Assembly (NCBI GenBank): GCA_004557315.1
Contig: SFEH01000019.1
Span: forward strand, 1 to 25,972
Source of the DNA: Bacteroidales bacterium
Lineage (GTDB): Bacteria; Bacteroidota; Bacteroidia; Bacteroidales; UBA3663
DNA: 25,972 nt
Reading direction: 5' to 3'
Part shown: in pieces, positions 8,861 to 16,784 of the stretch
Layout: each line of letters opens with the position of its first letter
Position numbering within the stretch: the stretch's first letter is position 1
Translations under genes and position numbers: made by a program
Notes under the pieces: generated by a model
Told to the model about the DNA's origin: nothing
Database searches by the model: none
The model's input: the letters and a program-made list of their open reading frames with translations, nothing else

Positions 8861-9685
8861 TCATATTCTCGGTCTGACCGTAATGTGGAAACAAGCCTGC
8901 TTGTACTCATATTTCACGTAGCAATGACCAGCCTTGCGCAAATCGTAGAGAGCTCTTGCGAGGTCGGCCTTGAGACGGATGTCGTTGGTGATGCCTTTGC
9001 GGTCGAATCGGTTGTAAGTGATGTCGAAGGTTGTGCCATAGCTATGACACGAATTCTGCGAGGCATTGGCATTGCTTCGCGAGAGACTCTTGACATCGCT
9101 GCCTGTTCGCAGCACGCTGGTGATGATGAAGCGGCTGTGAGTGCCATTGTATTCCTGCATGAGCTGTCCGAGAGCCGTAAGGAAGTCAGCGGCATCGGGC
9201 ACGAGGTAAGGGATGGAATGGGTCAGCGGATCGACGAGGTAGTAGCGCGTCTCCTTCAGCTCGACGAGTCGTGATCTCACGCTTGGGAGGTCATCGCGGC
9301 TCTTGAGTGGGTGGATGCCGAGACGCTTGGCAGCAGCGAGCTGTGTGTCGTTGATGTCGTTGAAGTCGCGTGAGAGCTGCACGTTGCGCTTTGGGTTCTT
9401 CTCTTGGACATGGAACTCGCGATGCTTGCCCTCGTATGTCCATTCGTCAGCATTCACAAATTCCTCTTCCTGCTCCTCGCCTTCGGTCACAGTTGTCCAA
9501 GCGCCTTGGCACAGCTGGCCGAGGTACTTGCCGAGGTTGTAGAACTGGTAGCCACCCGTAATGATCAGAATGGCAGAAATGAGCAAGGCACTCCACCCCA
9601 CAATACGGCGTTTGCGAGGTTTCAGCGCCCAATAGCTTTGGTCAAGCTTATTGCATTGTCGAATCAGATAATCTTTCAAAAACAC
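8861..9685 (-). CDS. Membrane-anchored peptidase M15-like protein (DUF5715)
   Basis: This is a predicted zinc D,D- or D,L-peptidase acting on peptidoglycan peptides. A cytoplasmic basic stretch (PRKRR, near 23-27) precedes one membrane helix at about 28-48. An acidic linker (EGEEQEEEF) and a periplasmic domain follow. The M15-type zinc site is visible as HSYGTTFD (His214 and Asp221, the HxxGxxxD pattern), with a second His at 267 in CFHITVR near the C-terminus. There is no ATG in the first half of the frame and an in-frame stop lies shortly upstream, so the GTG at 9683-9685 is the likely start. This fits a -7 box at 9721-9728. It is the first gene of the minus-strand run. Confidence 0.8.
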   Translation of the reverse strand: MFLKDYLIRQCNKLDQSYWALKPRKRRIVGWSALLISAILIITGGYQFYNLGKYLGQLCQGAWTTVTEGEEQEEEFVNADEWTYEGKHREFHVQEKNPKRNVQLSRDFNDINDTQLAAAKRLGIHPLKSRDDLPSVRSRLVELKETRYYLVDPLTHSIPYLVPDAADFLTALGQLMQEYNGTHSRFIITSVLRTGSDVKSLSRSNANASQNSCHSYGTTFDITYNRFDRKGITNDIRLKADLARALYDLRKAGHCYVKYEYKQACFHITVRPRI

Positions 9686-9720
9686 GGTAGTATCTATTGA
9701 GTGATGTTTTCTCTAACTTG

Positions 9721-9728
9721 CAAATATA
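9721..9728 (-). promoter_or_regulatory. -7 box for the minus-strand envelope operon
   Basis: Read on the minus strand, this is TATATTTG, matching TAnnTTTG. The -33 region about 20 bases upstream is only a weak match (GTTC). Transcription would begin near 9714, leaving a leader of roughly 30 bases to the GTG at 9685. This is the only promoter-like site I see for the DUF5715, esterase, TamL-type and phosphatase genes. Confidence 0.55.
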
Positions 9729-9778
9729 ATAACTTTTTGGGAAACGAAGAACGTTTATATGGAAAAATAATTTAAAAT

Positions 9779-9799
9779 GTGAAAAAAAAGTGTTTTCAC
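9779..9799. promoter_or_regulatory. Inverted repeat next to the -33 element of the AICAR transformylase gene
   Basis: GTGAAAA (9779-9785) and TTTTCAC (9793-9799) are perfect inverted half-sites separated by 7 bases. They end where the -33 element begins, between two divergent promoters. The position suits a regulator site, but the arms are A/T-rich and no known operator is recognised. Confidence 0.3.
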
Positions 9800-9830
9800 T
9801 TGTGAAATTCGCAGAAAAAAATTAACTTTG
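9799..9830 (+). promoter_or_regulatory. Promoter of the AICAR transformylase gene
   Basis: CTTG at 9799-9802 and TAACTTTG at 9823-9830 are separated by 20 bases, a good Bacteroidota -33/-7 pair. The leader would be close to 45 bases. It contains a small inverted repeat, GGCAA-TT-TTGCC at 9856-9867. Because the next genes follow after only 37 bases, this promoter probably also drives the ATPase/DUF4435 pair. Confidence 0.75.
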
Positions 9831-9882
9831 TTGCTCTAATTAAAATATCAAATGAGGCAATTTTGCCACAAAATACATAATA

Positions 9883-11061
9883 ATGAAAGAACTCGAACTT
9901 AAGTACGGTTGTAATCCGAATCAGAAGCCATCGCGCATCTTCATGGAGGGCGATGCTGAACTCCCTATCGTTGTGCTCAACGGCCGTCCTGGCTACATCA
10001 ACCTTCTCGATGCATTCAACAGCTGGCAGCTTGTCAAGGAGCTGAAGGAAGCTACTGGCCTTTGTGCTGCTACTTCGTTCAAGCATGTATCGCCTGCTGG
10101 TGCTGCCGTGGGTTTGCCTTTGGACGACACTCTCAAGAAGATCTATTTTGTCGATGATTACGAACTCTCTCCCCTCGCTTGTGCATACGTTCGTGCCCGT
10201 GGTGCTGATCGTATGTCTTCGTTTGGCGACTTCATCGCATTGAGCGATGTGTGCGACCTCGCTACAGCCAAGCTCATCAACCGTGAGGTGAGCGACGGTG
10301 TCATCGCTCCAGGTTTTGAGCCAGAGGCTCTCGCAGTGCTTCAGGCAAAGCGCAAGGGTACTTATTGCGTAATCCAGATCGATCCTGAATACAAGCCAGC
10401 TCCAGTAGAGCGCAAGATGGTCTTCGGTGTTACCTTTGAACAGGGACGCAACGAGATCAATCTTCACGACGATGCTCTTTTCCAGAACATCCCTACTGCC
10501 AATAAGGAGATTCCTGATGCAGCTCGTCGCGACCTCATGATTGCTCTTATCACGCTCAAATATACCCAGTCGAACTCTGTGTGCTACGTCAAGGACGGTC
10601 AGGCTATCGGTATCGGTGCAGGACAGCAGAGCCGCATCCACTGTACACGACTCGCAGGCAACAAGGCCGACATCTGGTACTTGCGTCAGCATCCGAAAGT
10701 AATGGCTCTCCCATTCAAGGAAGGCATCAAGCGTGCTGATCGCGACAACACTATCGACGTGTATATCAGCGATGACCACGAGGATGTATTGGCAGAAGGC
10801 GTATGGCAGAACTTCTTCTCGGAGAAGCCAGAAGTGCTCACTCGCGAAGAAAAGAAGGCTTGGCTTGAGACCCTCTCGGGCGTGAGCCTCGGAAGTGATG
10901 CGTTCTTCCCATTCGGCGACAACATCGAGCGTGCTCACAAGAGCGGTGTGCAATGGATTGCTGAAGCAGGCGGAAGCGTGCGTGACGACAATGTTATTGC
11001 CACTTGCGACAAGTACGGCATTGCGATGTGCTTCACAGGAGTACGTCTCTTCCATCATTAA
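9883..11061 (+). CDS. Stand-alone AICAR formyltransferase (PurH C-terminal domain only, eukaryotic-type)
   Basis: This enzyme transfers the formyl group of 10-formyl-THF to AICAR in the penultimate step of IMP synthesis. The 392 residues cover only the transformylase half of PurH; the N-terminal IMP cyclohydrolase domain is absent. The catalytic Lys-His pair is Lys67-His68 in SFKHVSPAGAAVG. The blocks RARGADRMSSFGDF, REVSDG, KYTQSNSVCY, IGIGAGQQSRIHCTRLAG, SDAFFPF and the terminal RLFHH are those I recall from animal ATIC. They differ from E. coli PurH, whose catalytic block reads KHxNPCG. The offset between Lys67 here and Lys266 in human ATIC puts the start at the domain boundary. It has its own promoter. 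A separate cyclohydrolase must act elsewhere. Confidence 0.9.
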   Translation: MKELELKYGCNPNQKPSRIFMEGDAELPIVVLNGRPGYINLLDAFNSWQLVKELKEATGLCAATSFKHVSPAGAAVGLPLDDTLKKIYFVDDYELSPLACAYVRARGADRMSSFGDFIALSDVCDLATAKLINREVSDGVIAPGFEPEALAVLQAKRKGTYCVIQIDPEYKPAPVERKMVFGVTFEQGRNEINLHDDALFQNIPTANKEIPDAARRDLMIALITLKYTQSNSVCYVKDGQAIGIGAGQQSRIHCTRLAGNKADIWYLRQHPKVMALPFKEGIKRADRDNTIDVYISDDHEDVLAEGVWQNFFSEKPEVLTREEKKAWLETLSGVSLGSDAFFPFGDNIERAHKSGVQWIAEAGGSVRDDNVIATCDKYGIAMCFTGVRLFHH

Positions 11062-11098
11062 TCAAGTCATTATCAATCAGTCATCAAATAAACAAAAG

Positions 11099-11929
11099 AT
11101 GTCGGTTTATATTGAAGATATTTATATTGAGTCAATGTGGGGTGACACCACCCTGCGTTGGCACAATCTTGACAAGAACATCAATATTGTCGTTGGCCAG
11201 AATGGTTTCGGTAAGACCACTATGCTCAATCTTATCCGTGCCGTGCTGACCAAGGACGATAAGTTCATCAAGCAACTAAAGGCGAAGATCATGGTCAAGA
11301 CCAGCGTTGGCGGTCAGATGTATTATGACGGCAAGCAGGTGGTTCATTCTCCTGCCTTCGGCGGTTTCGAATCAGTTTCGTGCTTCCACTACGTCAGCAC
11401 CTTCGACATGCCGGCTTCAAAGAAATCGACATTGTCGCAGCTTGGCATGTCGCTCGATTCTGTGATCTATCAGCGTTCGCCTTCTGTATATAGCTTCTCA
11501 GACTACCGACTTGGAATGCTCAAGGACCTTCATTCGGCAATGGCAAAACAAGCCAGAATCGAGAAGTTCTTCGAGATGATCAATATGCTGTTCAGTTCGA
11601 CCAACAAGACCATAATGATCGATGACATGAACCGCATCATCTTCAAGAAGAACGACACAATAATACCATTGGAACGATTGAGTGCAGGTGAGAAGCAGAT
11701 ACTCCTTCTCCTGTTCACCCTCTTCCTTATGGAAGATAAGCCAAATGTCTTGCTCCTTGATGAGCCAGAAATCTCCCTTCATATCGAATGGCAGGACAAG
11801 CTCGTATCAATGATGAACGAGCTCAACCCTAATTGCCAGATTATAATGACAACCCACTCTCCTAACATCTTTGCCGATGGATGGGAGGACAAGCTTGTGT
11901 TTATTTCGGATTTGGTAGTTACCGAATGA
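11099..11929 (+). CDS. Compact ABC/AAA-type ATPase, candidate AriA-like subunit of a PARIS-like system
   Basis: This soluble ABC/SMC-like ATPase is of the kind found in OLD-family and PARIS (AriA) defence proteins. In the 276 residues, Walker A is GQNGFGKTT (33-41), the ABC signature is LSAGEKQ (194-200), Walker B is VLLLDEPE (217-224) and the H-loop is THSP (His253). It is short for the group, so the helical or coiled-coil insert between Walker A and the signature is small. The ATG at 11099 follows the AICAR transformylase stop by 37 bases; the frame is open upstream but overlaps that gene. Its TGA overlaps the next ATG (ATGA), so the two are translationally coupled. The ATPase assignment is firm; the defence role is inferred from the pairing. 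Confidence 0.85.
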   Translation: MSVYIEDIYIESMWGDTTLRWHNLDKNINIVVGQNGFGKTTMLNLIRAVLTKDDKFIKQLKAKIMVKTSVGGQMYYDGKQVVHSPAFGGFESVSCFHYVSTFDMPASKKSTLSQLGMSLDSVIYQRSPSVYSFSDYRLGMLKDLHSAMAKQARIEKFFEMINMLFSSTNKTIMIDDMNRIIFKKNDTIIPLERLSAGEKQILLLLFTLFLMEDKPNVLLLDEPEISLHIEWQDKLVSMMNELNPNCQIIMTTHSPNIFADGWEDKLVFISDLVVTE

Positions 11930-12855
11930 CAGAAATGTACGATCAGGAAAAACATCGATTCTACGAGATTGCATCACGACGTTTCAAGGCCGAACTGAAA
12001 CTATATGGTGCTACTGCTGCAATACATCTTGAAAACAAGAACGACGAGATGTTTTGGGGCAAGGTTCTGCATCATGTCTATCCACAAGGCAAATTCCGTT
12101 TCATTTCTTCATCACGCAGTCATACGGGCAACATGACCGCTGGCTGCACACAATGTCTTCAGTATCTCGACTTTCTCGACAAGAAATTCTGGATAGCCAT
12201 CGACTCTGATTACCGTTATCTCGACGAGCAGCCTTTCATGCGATGGGAGAACTATGTTCTTCAGACATATACCTATTCGTTTGAGAATCATTTCTGTTTC
12301 GGTCCGAACCTGAATCTTGCATTGCAGAAAGCCGTCTATCCCCAGACAATTGATTTTGATTTCTGCAAATTCCTGAAAGAATACAGCCGTATCGTCTATC
12401 CGCTGATGGTATGGCAGCTCTATCTTTCCGACATTGACAGGCAAGCCTTTCCACAGAGCGTCTTCCACCGAATGTTATCGGTCAATGTGCCAGTGCAGTT
12501 CTGGAAAAACGATGGAGCTGTTGTACTCAACATACTGCGCGACCGTGCCAATCGCTTCCACAATAGTCTGAAGCGACGATATCCTGATGCCGACTATACA
12601 TGGCACGAGGCTCGATGCAACGAACTTGGAGTGAATCGAGATAACTGCTATCTCTATGTGCGTGGACACAACCTCTATGACCTTGTAGTCTATATGGGGA
12701 AACTGCTCGTCTCACATGCCCGTTCAACGATGGAGAAAGTCGAGTCGAAGAAGAGTTTTGAGTATTATGTGACCAGCAATGTGTGCTTCGGAGAATATGC
12801 CGAAATACTCAAACTCACCGACGATGTGCGGAAAATCCTTGGCATAGACATCTGA
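11926..12855 (+). CDS. DUF4435 (TOPRIM-like) protein, candidate AriB-like effector
   Basis: The 309-residue protein matches the DUF4435 pattern. An acidic first motif (LENKNDEMFW, Glu36 and Asp40) stands where the family has VEG-x-D-x-x-FW, and a later DxD is in IAIDSDYR (Asp93, Asp95). These are the metal-binding acids expected of a TOPRIM nuclease fold. In PARIS the homologous AriB is held by the ATPase AriA and, once released by a phage trigger, acts as a tRNA-cutting toxin. Here the second gene starts inside the stop codon of the ATPase gene, as expected for such a pair. The C-terminal 200 residues are helical and unassigned. Whether it is an active nuclease is not shown. Confidence 0.75.
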   Translation: MTEMYDQEKHRFYEIASRRFKAELKLYGATAAIHLENKNDEMFWGKVLHHVYPQGKFRFISSSRSHTGNMTAGCTQCLQYLDFLDKKFWIAIDSDYRYLDEQPFMRWENYVLQTYTYSFENHFCFGPNLNLALQKAVYPQTIDFDFCKFLKEYSRIVYPLMVWQLYLSDIDRQAFPQSVFHRMLSVNVPVQFWKNDGAVVLNILRDRANRFHNSLKRRYPDADYTWHEARCNELGVNRDNCYLYVRGHNLYDLVVYMGKLLVSHARSTMEKVESKKSFEYYVTSNVCFGEYAEILKLTDDVRKILGIDI

Positions 12856-12902
12856 TATCATTCCCCATAAACTAAAGAAAATTTGATTACTCCACATTGA
12901 TA

Positions 12903-12924
12903 ATCTTGCATTCTCATGTAAGAT
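12903..12924. terminator. Possible weak terminator before glnS
   Basis: ATCTTGCAT (12903-12911) pairs with ATGTAAGAT (12916-12924) around a TCTC loop, a 9-base stem with one G-T pair. It lies 47 bases after the DUF4435 stop and upstream of the glnS promoter. The downstream sequence is only moderately T-rich, so termination may be weak or factor-dependent. Confidence 0.35.
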
Positions 12925-12957
12925 GAGTGTTCTTTGTCTGTTAATATATCCGAAAAA

Positions 12958-12989
12958 GTTGAATAATTCATCATAATTTATTATTTTCG
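12958..12989 (+). promoter_or_regulatory. Candidate glnS operon promoter
   Basis: GTTG at 12958-12961 and TATTTTCG at 12982-12989 are spaced by 20 bases. The -7 box departs from TAnnTTTG at one position. Transcription would start about 12996, giving a leader of some 30 bases before the ATG at 13028. As no later gap exceeds 22 bases, this may be the main promoter for all genes up to 25353. Confidence 0.5.
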
Positions 12990-13027
12990 CGCAATTATTG
13001 GAATTATTAAAATAATAGTGTTGAATT

Positions 13028-14767
13028 ATGGAACTTTCTGAAACAGTTGAAAAGAAAAGCAAGAACTTCATAGAGACAAAAGTTGAAGAAGACCTTGCAG
13101 CAGGTAAGAATGGAAAACGTGTACAGACCCGTTTCCCGCCTGAACCAAACGGCTACCTTCACATCGGTCATGCCAAGGCTATCGCCATTGACTTCGGAAT
13201 TGCACAGCAATATGGAGGCGTATGTAACCTCCGAATGGATGATACCAATCCTCAGAAAGAAGATACTGAATACGTAGAAGCAATCAAGAAAGATATTGAG
13301 TGGCTCGGTTTCAAGTGGGGCAAGTTGCTCTATGCTTCCGACTATTTCCAGCAGCTCTGGGATCTCGCTGTGGCTCTCATCAAGGAGGGCAAGGCCTATG
13401 TCGATGAGCAGACATCGGAGCAGATTGCAGCACAGAAGGGTACTCCTACCCAGCCTGGTGTTGAGTCGCCTTACCGCAACCGCCCTGTTGAAGAGAGCCT
13501 CCGCCTGTTTGAGGAGATGAATTCTGGCAATGTGGAACCAGGCAAGATGGTGTTGCGTGCAAAGATCGATATGGCATCGGACAACATGCATTTCCGCGAC
13601 CCTATCATGTATCGCGTGCTCAATATCCCACATTGGCGTACAGGCAACAAGTGGAATGCCTATCCTATGTACGACTACACCCATGGACAGTGTGACTACT
13701 GGGAGGGTGTGACCCATTCGCTCTGCACTCTCGAGTTCGTTCCTCATCGTCCGCTCTATGATCTCTTCGTCGATTGGGCAAAGGAGGTTGCAGGCGATGA
13801 TCAGCCACTTGATGACAACCGTCCTCGTCAGACAGAGTTCAACAAGCTCAATCTGACCCACATCCTGCTTTCGAAGCGTAATCTTCTCGTACTTGTCAAT
13901 GAAGGCATTGTCAATGGCTGGGACGATCCTCGCATGCCGACCATCTGTGGCTACCGCCGTCGTGGCTATTCACCAGAGGGAATCCTCTCGTTCATCGGCA
14001 AGATTGGCTACACTACTTTCGATGCTCTCAACCAGATGTCGCTTTTCGAGAGTGCAGTGCGCGACGACCTCAACAAGCGTGCTTTGCGTGTGAGTGCAGT
14101 CGTTGATCCTGTAAAGCTCGTCATCACCAACTTCCCAGAAGGAGAGGTAGAAGTATATGATGCGGTCAACAATCCGGAGAACGAAGCCGACGGAACACAT
14201 CAGATTGAGTTCAGCCGTGAGCTCTGGATCGAACGCGAGGACTTCATGGAAGATGCTCCGAAGAAATTCTTCCGACTTGGCCCAGGCAAGGAAGTGCGCC
14301 TCAAGAACTCGTATATCATACGCTGTCCGGAGGAGAACTGCTGCAAGAAGGACGAGAATGGCAACATCGTTGAGATCTATGCCGAATATGTGCCAGAGAC
14401 AAAGACAGGTCAGGCCAATTCGAATATGAAGATCAAGGGCAAGACCATCCACTGGGTGTCATGCAACCACTGCATCGAGGCAGAGGTACGCAATTACGAC
14501 CGTCTGTGGCTCGTTGAGAACCCACGCGACGAGGTGGCTAACTACTCGAAGGCCAACGGTGACTTGCGTGGCATCGAGGCTATGCGTCCTTTCCTCAATC
14601 CTGATTCGCTCGAGATCAAGAAGGCCTATGTCGAGAAGTGGTGTGCTACACGCAAGCCGCTCGACTATCTACAGTTCCAGCGCATCGGTTATTATACTGT
14701 CGATTACGATTCTACACCTGATCATCTCGTGTTCAACCGTACAGTCACTCTCAAGGATTCAAAGTAA
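13028..14767 (+). CDS. glnS: Glutamine-tRNA ligase
   Basis: GlnRS charges tRNA-Gln with glutamine in the cytoplasm. The 579-residue product has the class I signature HIGH in PNGYLHIGHAK (45-48) and the KMSKS-equivalent LLSKR (280-284). The family block TRFPPEPNGYLHIGHAK near the N-terminus separates it from GluRS. The C-terminal two-domain beta-barrel region for anticodon binding is complete, ending in the DYDS/FNRTVTLKD block typical of GlnRS. Length is near the bacterial norm (about 550-580). A Cys-rich stretch (RCPEENCC ... CNHC, around 440-480) lies in the anticodon-binding half. The gene heads a closely packed run of ten plus-strand genes. Confidence 0.96.
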   Translation: MELSETVEKKSKNFIETKVEEDLAAGKNGKRVQTRFPPEPNGYLHIGHAKAIAIDFGIAQQYGGVCNLRMDDTNPQKEDTEYVEAIKKDIEWLGFKWGKLLYASDYFQQLWDLAVALIKEGKAYVDEQTSEQIAAQKGTPTQPGVESPYRNRPVEESLRLFEEMNSGNVEPGKMVLRAKIDMASDNMHFRDPIMYRVLNIPHWRTGNKWNAYPMYDYTHGQCDYWEGVTHSLCTLEFVPHRPLYDLFVDWAKEVAGDDQPLDDNRPRQTEFNKLNLTHILLSKRNLLVLVNEGIVNGWDDPRMPTICGYRRRGYSPEGILSFIGKIGYTTFDALNQMSLFESAVRDDLNKRALRVSAVVDPVKLVITNFPEGEVEVYDAVNNPENEADGTHQIEFSRELWIEREDFMEDAPKKFFRLGPGKEVRLKNSYIIRCPEENCCKKDENGNIVEIYAEYVPETKTGQANSNMKIKGKTIHWVSCNHCIEAEVRNYDRLWLVENPRDEVANYSKANGDLRGIEAMRPFLNPDSLEIKKAYVEKWCATRKPLDYLQFQRIGYYTVDYDSTPDHLVFNRTVTLKDSK

Positions 14768-14789
14768 TCTTTATTTCTGTTAATCAATT

Positions 14790-16124
14790 ATGCTGAAAAT
14801 GAATAAGAAATCCGCAGCTTACTATCGCTACAAAGAAGAACAGGCAAAAGGGGTGTTCCCCTATTTCGGAAGCGATGAGATCGAGCAGATCGCTTATGAC
14901 CTGCTCGACGATCAGTTGGCTTACGAGGCAATGTATGTGCTTGACGAGGGCCTGATGATTCACCGCGGCAACGAAACACTCACGAAGTTGAAGATTATGC
15001 TTCTTATTCATTTTCAACGTATTGATGAGGCGCGTGAGCTCTTCTTGCCTTACAAGGACGACGGGACTCCTTCGACCGAGACATTGTTTTACGCTTTTGA
15101 GGTCGTAGATGGAAGAAGCAGGAGCACACTCCGACACATGCTCACCAGGGTACGAAGGAAGGAGACTGATCCTATCGACTTTGTCAATTTCATTGATGAG
15201 ATGTGGGGCGAGATACCTGATTACGTCAAGTATGACTATCTGAATCAGGCTGTCAAGGATATCAGCGACAATGCCGAGGCTTTGTCGCGTATCGGAGCGA
15301 TGCTTATGGATGTCCAGATGTATAGACAGGCCATGACCGCCCTTGACAAATCGCTCGACATCGATGCTTACAACATCTTCACATGGCAGGATCTCGCACG
15401 ATGTGCTTTCGAGACTTATGACATCGAGAAATGCAAGGAAGCATGCGAGTTTGGCTTGGCGATTGATCCAGAGAACCCGCTGCTCCATTTCATCAATGGC
15501 GTCATCCTGTTGTCCGATGAAGGCAAGTACAAGGAGGCACTTGATTCACTGTTGGTGTGCAGGTCTTTCTTCGAGGGCGAGATGCAGCACAATGACATAG
15601 TTGTGCCAAAAACGATGGTCGCTTCGCAGATCTCGATGACCTATGAGATGATCGGCAAATGCTATGCCGAACTCAACATGGTTGACAAGGCAATCGAGAG
15701 CTATGAGAAATATCTGGCACGCGAACCGGAAAACCATGAGGTGATATTCGAACTCGCTCAATGTTACCTCGAAAAGGGCGATTTGCCTCAGGCTCTTGAT
15801 GTCGTCAACCGTGCCATAAAGCTGAAGCGACGTTCGACACCCTACCTTGCGCTCAAGGTATCGATATTGGCAACGATGAACCGCTTTGAAGAGGCGATGG
15901 AGATGCTTGACAAGATCATCAAGATCAAGCCAAAGGCTCATCGGTTCGTGCTTGCGAAAGCTGAACTGGCCATTGGCATTCAGAACGTCGAGATAGCGGA
16001 TCAGGAATTCCGGAAACTGCTCTCTATGAAGCCTACCGATCAATCGACCATCGACCTCATGCGCGAGTATTTCGAAAGCATCGGAGACAAGGATGCACTC
16101 AAACAGATTGAAACTTTATTATAA
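14790..16124 (+). CDS. Tetratricopeptide-repeat protein
   Basis: This 444-residue soluble protein is almost entirely helical, with recognisable TPR units in the second half. One example is MVDKAIESYEKYLAREPENH, followed by ELAQCYLEKGDLPQALDVVN, and then similar pairs around alternating Ala/Leu/Gly/Pro positions. TPR arrays bind partner proteins; the partner is unknown. There is no signal peptide or membrane helix, so it is likely cytoplasmic. Two ATG codons (14790 and 14799) could start it; the first is used here. It lies 22 bases after glnS and 3 before the DedA gene, so it is cotranscribed with them. Confidence 0.85.
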   Translation: MLKMNKKSAAYYRYKEEQAKGVFPYFGSDEIEQIAYDLLDDQLAYEAMYVLDEGLMIHRGNETLTKLKIMLLIHFQRIDEARELFLPYKDDGTPSTETLFYAFEVVDGRSRSTLRHMLTRVRRKETDPIDFVNFIDEMWGEIPDYVKYDYLNQAVKDISDNAEALSRIGAMLMDVQMYRQAMTALDKSLDIDAYNIFTWQDLARCAFETYDIEKCKEACEFGLAIDPENPLLHFINGVILLSDEGKYKEALDSLLVCRSFFEGEMQHNDIVVPKTMVASQISMTYEMIGKCYAELNMVDKAIESYEKYLAREPENHEVIFELAQCYLEKGDLPQALDVVNRAIKLKRRSTPYLALKVSILATMNRFEEAMEMLDKIIKIKPKAHRFVLAKAELAIGIQNVEIADQEFRKLLSMKPTDQSTIDLMREYFESIGDKDALKQIETLL

Positions 16125-16127
16125 GAT

Positions 16128-16784
16128 ATGGAAGAAATATATACATGGATTGCTGCCAACATGAACTATTGGGTGGTTACATTCTTCATGGCCATTGAGA
16201 GTTCATTTATCCCTTTCCCTTCTGAAGTGGTGATAATCCCAGCAGCATATATCGCTATCAACCAAGGCACAATGAACCTTCCAATGATTATCATTGCAGG
16301 TACCATCGGTGCTGTCATCGGAGCATTGGTCAACTATTTCCTTGCCAAGTGGCTGGGTCGTCCGCTCATCTACAAGTTTGCCGACACCAAGCTCTCGCAC
16401 ATGCTGCTCATTGACCACGATGGCGTTGAGAAGGCCGAAAAATACTTTGCCGAACATGGTGCTGTAGGTACGTTCGTCGGACGTCTCATTCCTGTGATTC
16501 GTCAGCTCATCTCCATCCCTGCTGGCTTGGCTCGCCTCAAGATGACTACTTTCTTGGTTTTCACGGCTTTGGGTGCAGGAATATGGAATGCAGTCCTGGT
16601 TGTCCTCGGAGCGGTTCTTGGCAAGTCAATGCCTGAAGAAGTGCTCATTGAGAAGGTCGAGCTCTATAGTGGTTATGTGAAGATCGGCCTTGTCGTCATC
16701 ATACTTATCTGTCTGGCCTATTATGCCAAGCTGGTGATTGAGGCAAACAGGAAAACAGCAATGCGAAATAAAAAATCTAACTAA
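16128..16784 (+). CDS. DedA-family integral membrane protein
   Basis: DedA (SNARE-associated, PF09335) proteins are inner-membrane transporters; some members flip undecaprenyl phosphate or phospholipids, and others support membrane homeostasis. The 218-residue product shows the family features: an N-terminal re-entrant region with ESSFIPFPSEVV (about 24-35), a glycine-rich helix (GTIGAVIGALVNYFLAKWLG), and the conserved GRLIPVIRQLISIPAGLARL segment with the essential Arg residues. Two more helices and a basic tail (KTAMRNKKSN) follow. It starts 3 bases after the TPR gene, and its TAA shares one base with the next ATG (TAATG), so translation is probably coupled to tgt. The lipid substrate cannot be told from the sequence. 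Confidence 0.92.
   Translation: MEEIYTWIAANMNYWVVTFFMAIESSFIPFPSEVVIIPAAYIAINQGTMNLPMIIIAGTIGAVIGALVNYFLAKWLGRPLIYKFADTKLSHMLLIDHDGVEKAEKYFAEHGAVGTFVGRLIPVIRQLISIPAGLARLKMTTFLVFTALGAGIWNAVLVVLGAVLGKSMPEEVLIEKVELYSGYVKIGLVVIILICLAYYAKLVIEANRKTAMRNKKSN

Noticed and set aside
9686..9882. Small gene or RNA in the divergent spacer
   Set aside because: Only promoter elements and short inverted repeats are visible. No open frame or recognisable RNA structure was found.
9796..11058. 420-residue minus-strand open frame covering the AICAR transformylase gene
   Set aside because: It is long, but it is an exact antisense shadow of a gene with unmistakable homology. It shows no recognisable motif and would cross the promoter of that gene.
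10895..11098. N-terminal extension of the ATPase into the AICAR transformylase gene
   Set aside because: The extension is an overlapping-frame translation of conserved transformylase sequence. The ATG at 11099 begins just before the ATPase fold.
13007..13861. 284-residue minus-strand open frame within glnS
   Set aside because: Antisense to conserved GlnRS sequence, with no recognisable domain. Codon bias of the sense strand explains the lack of stops.
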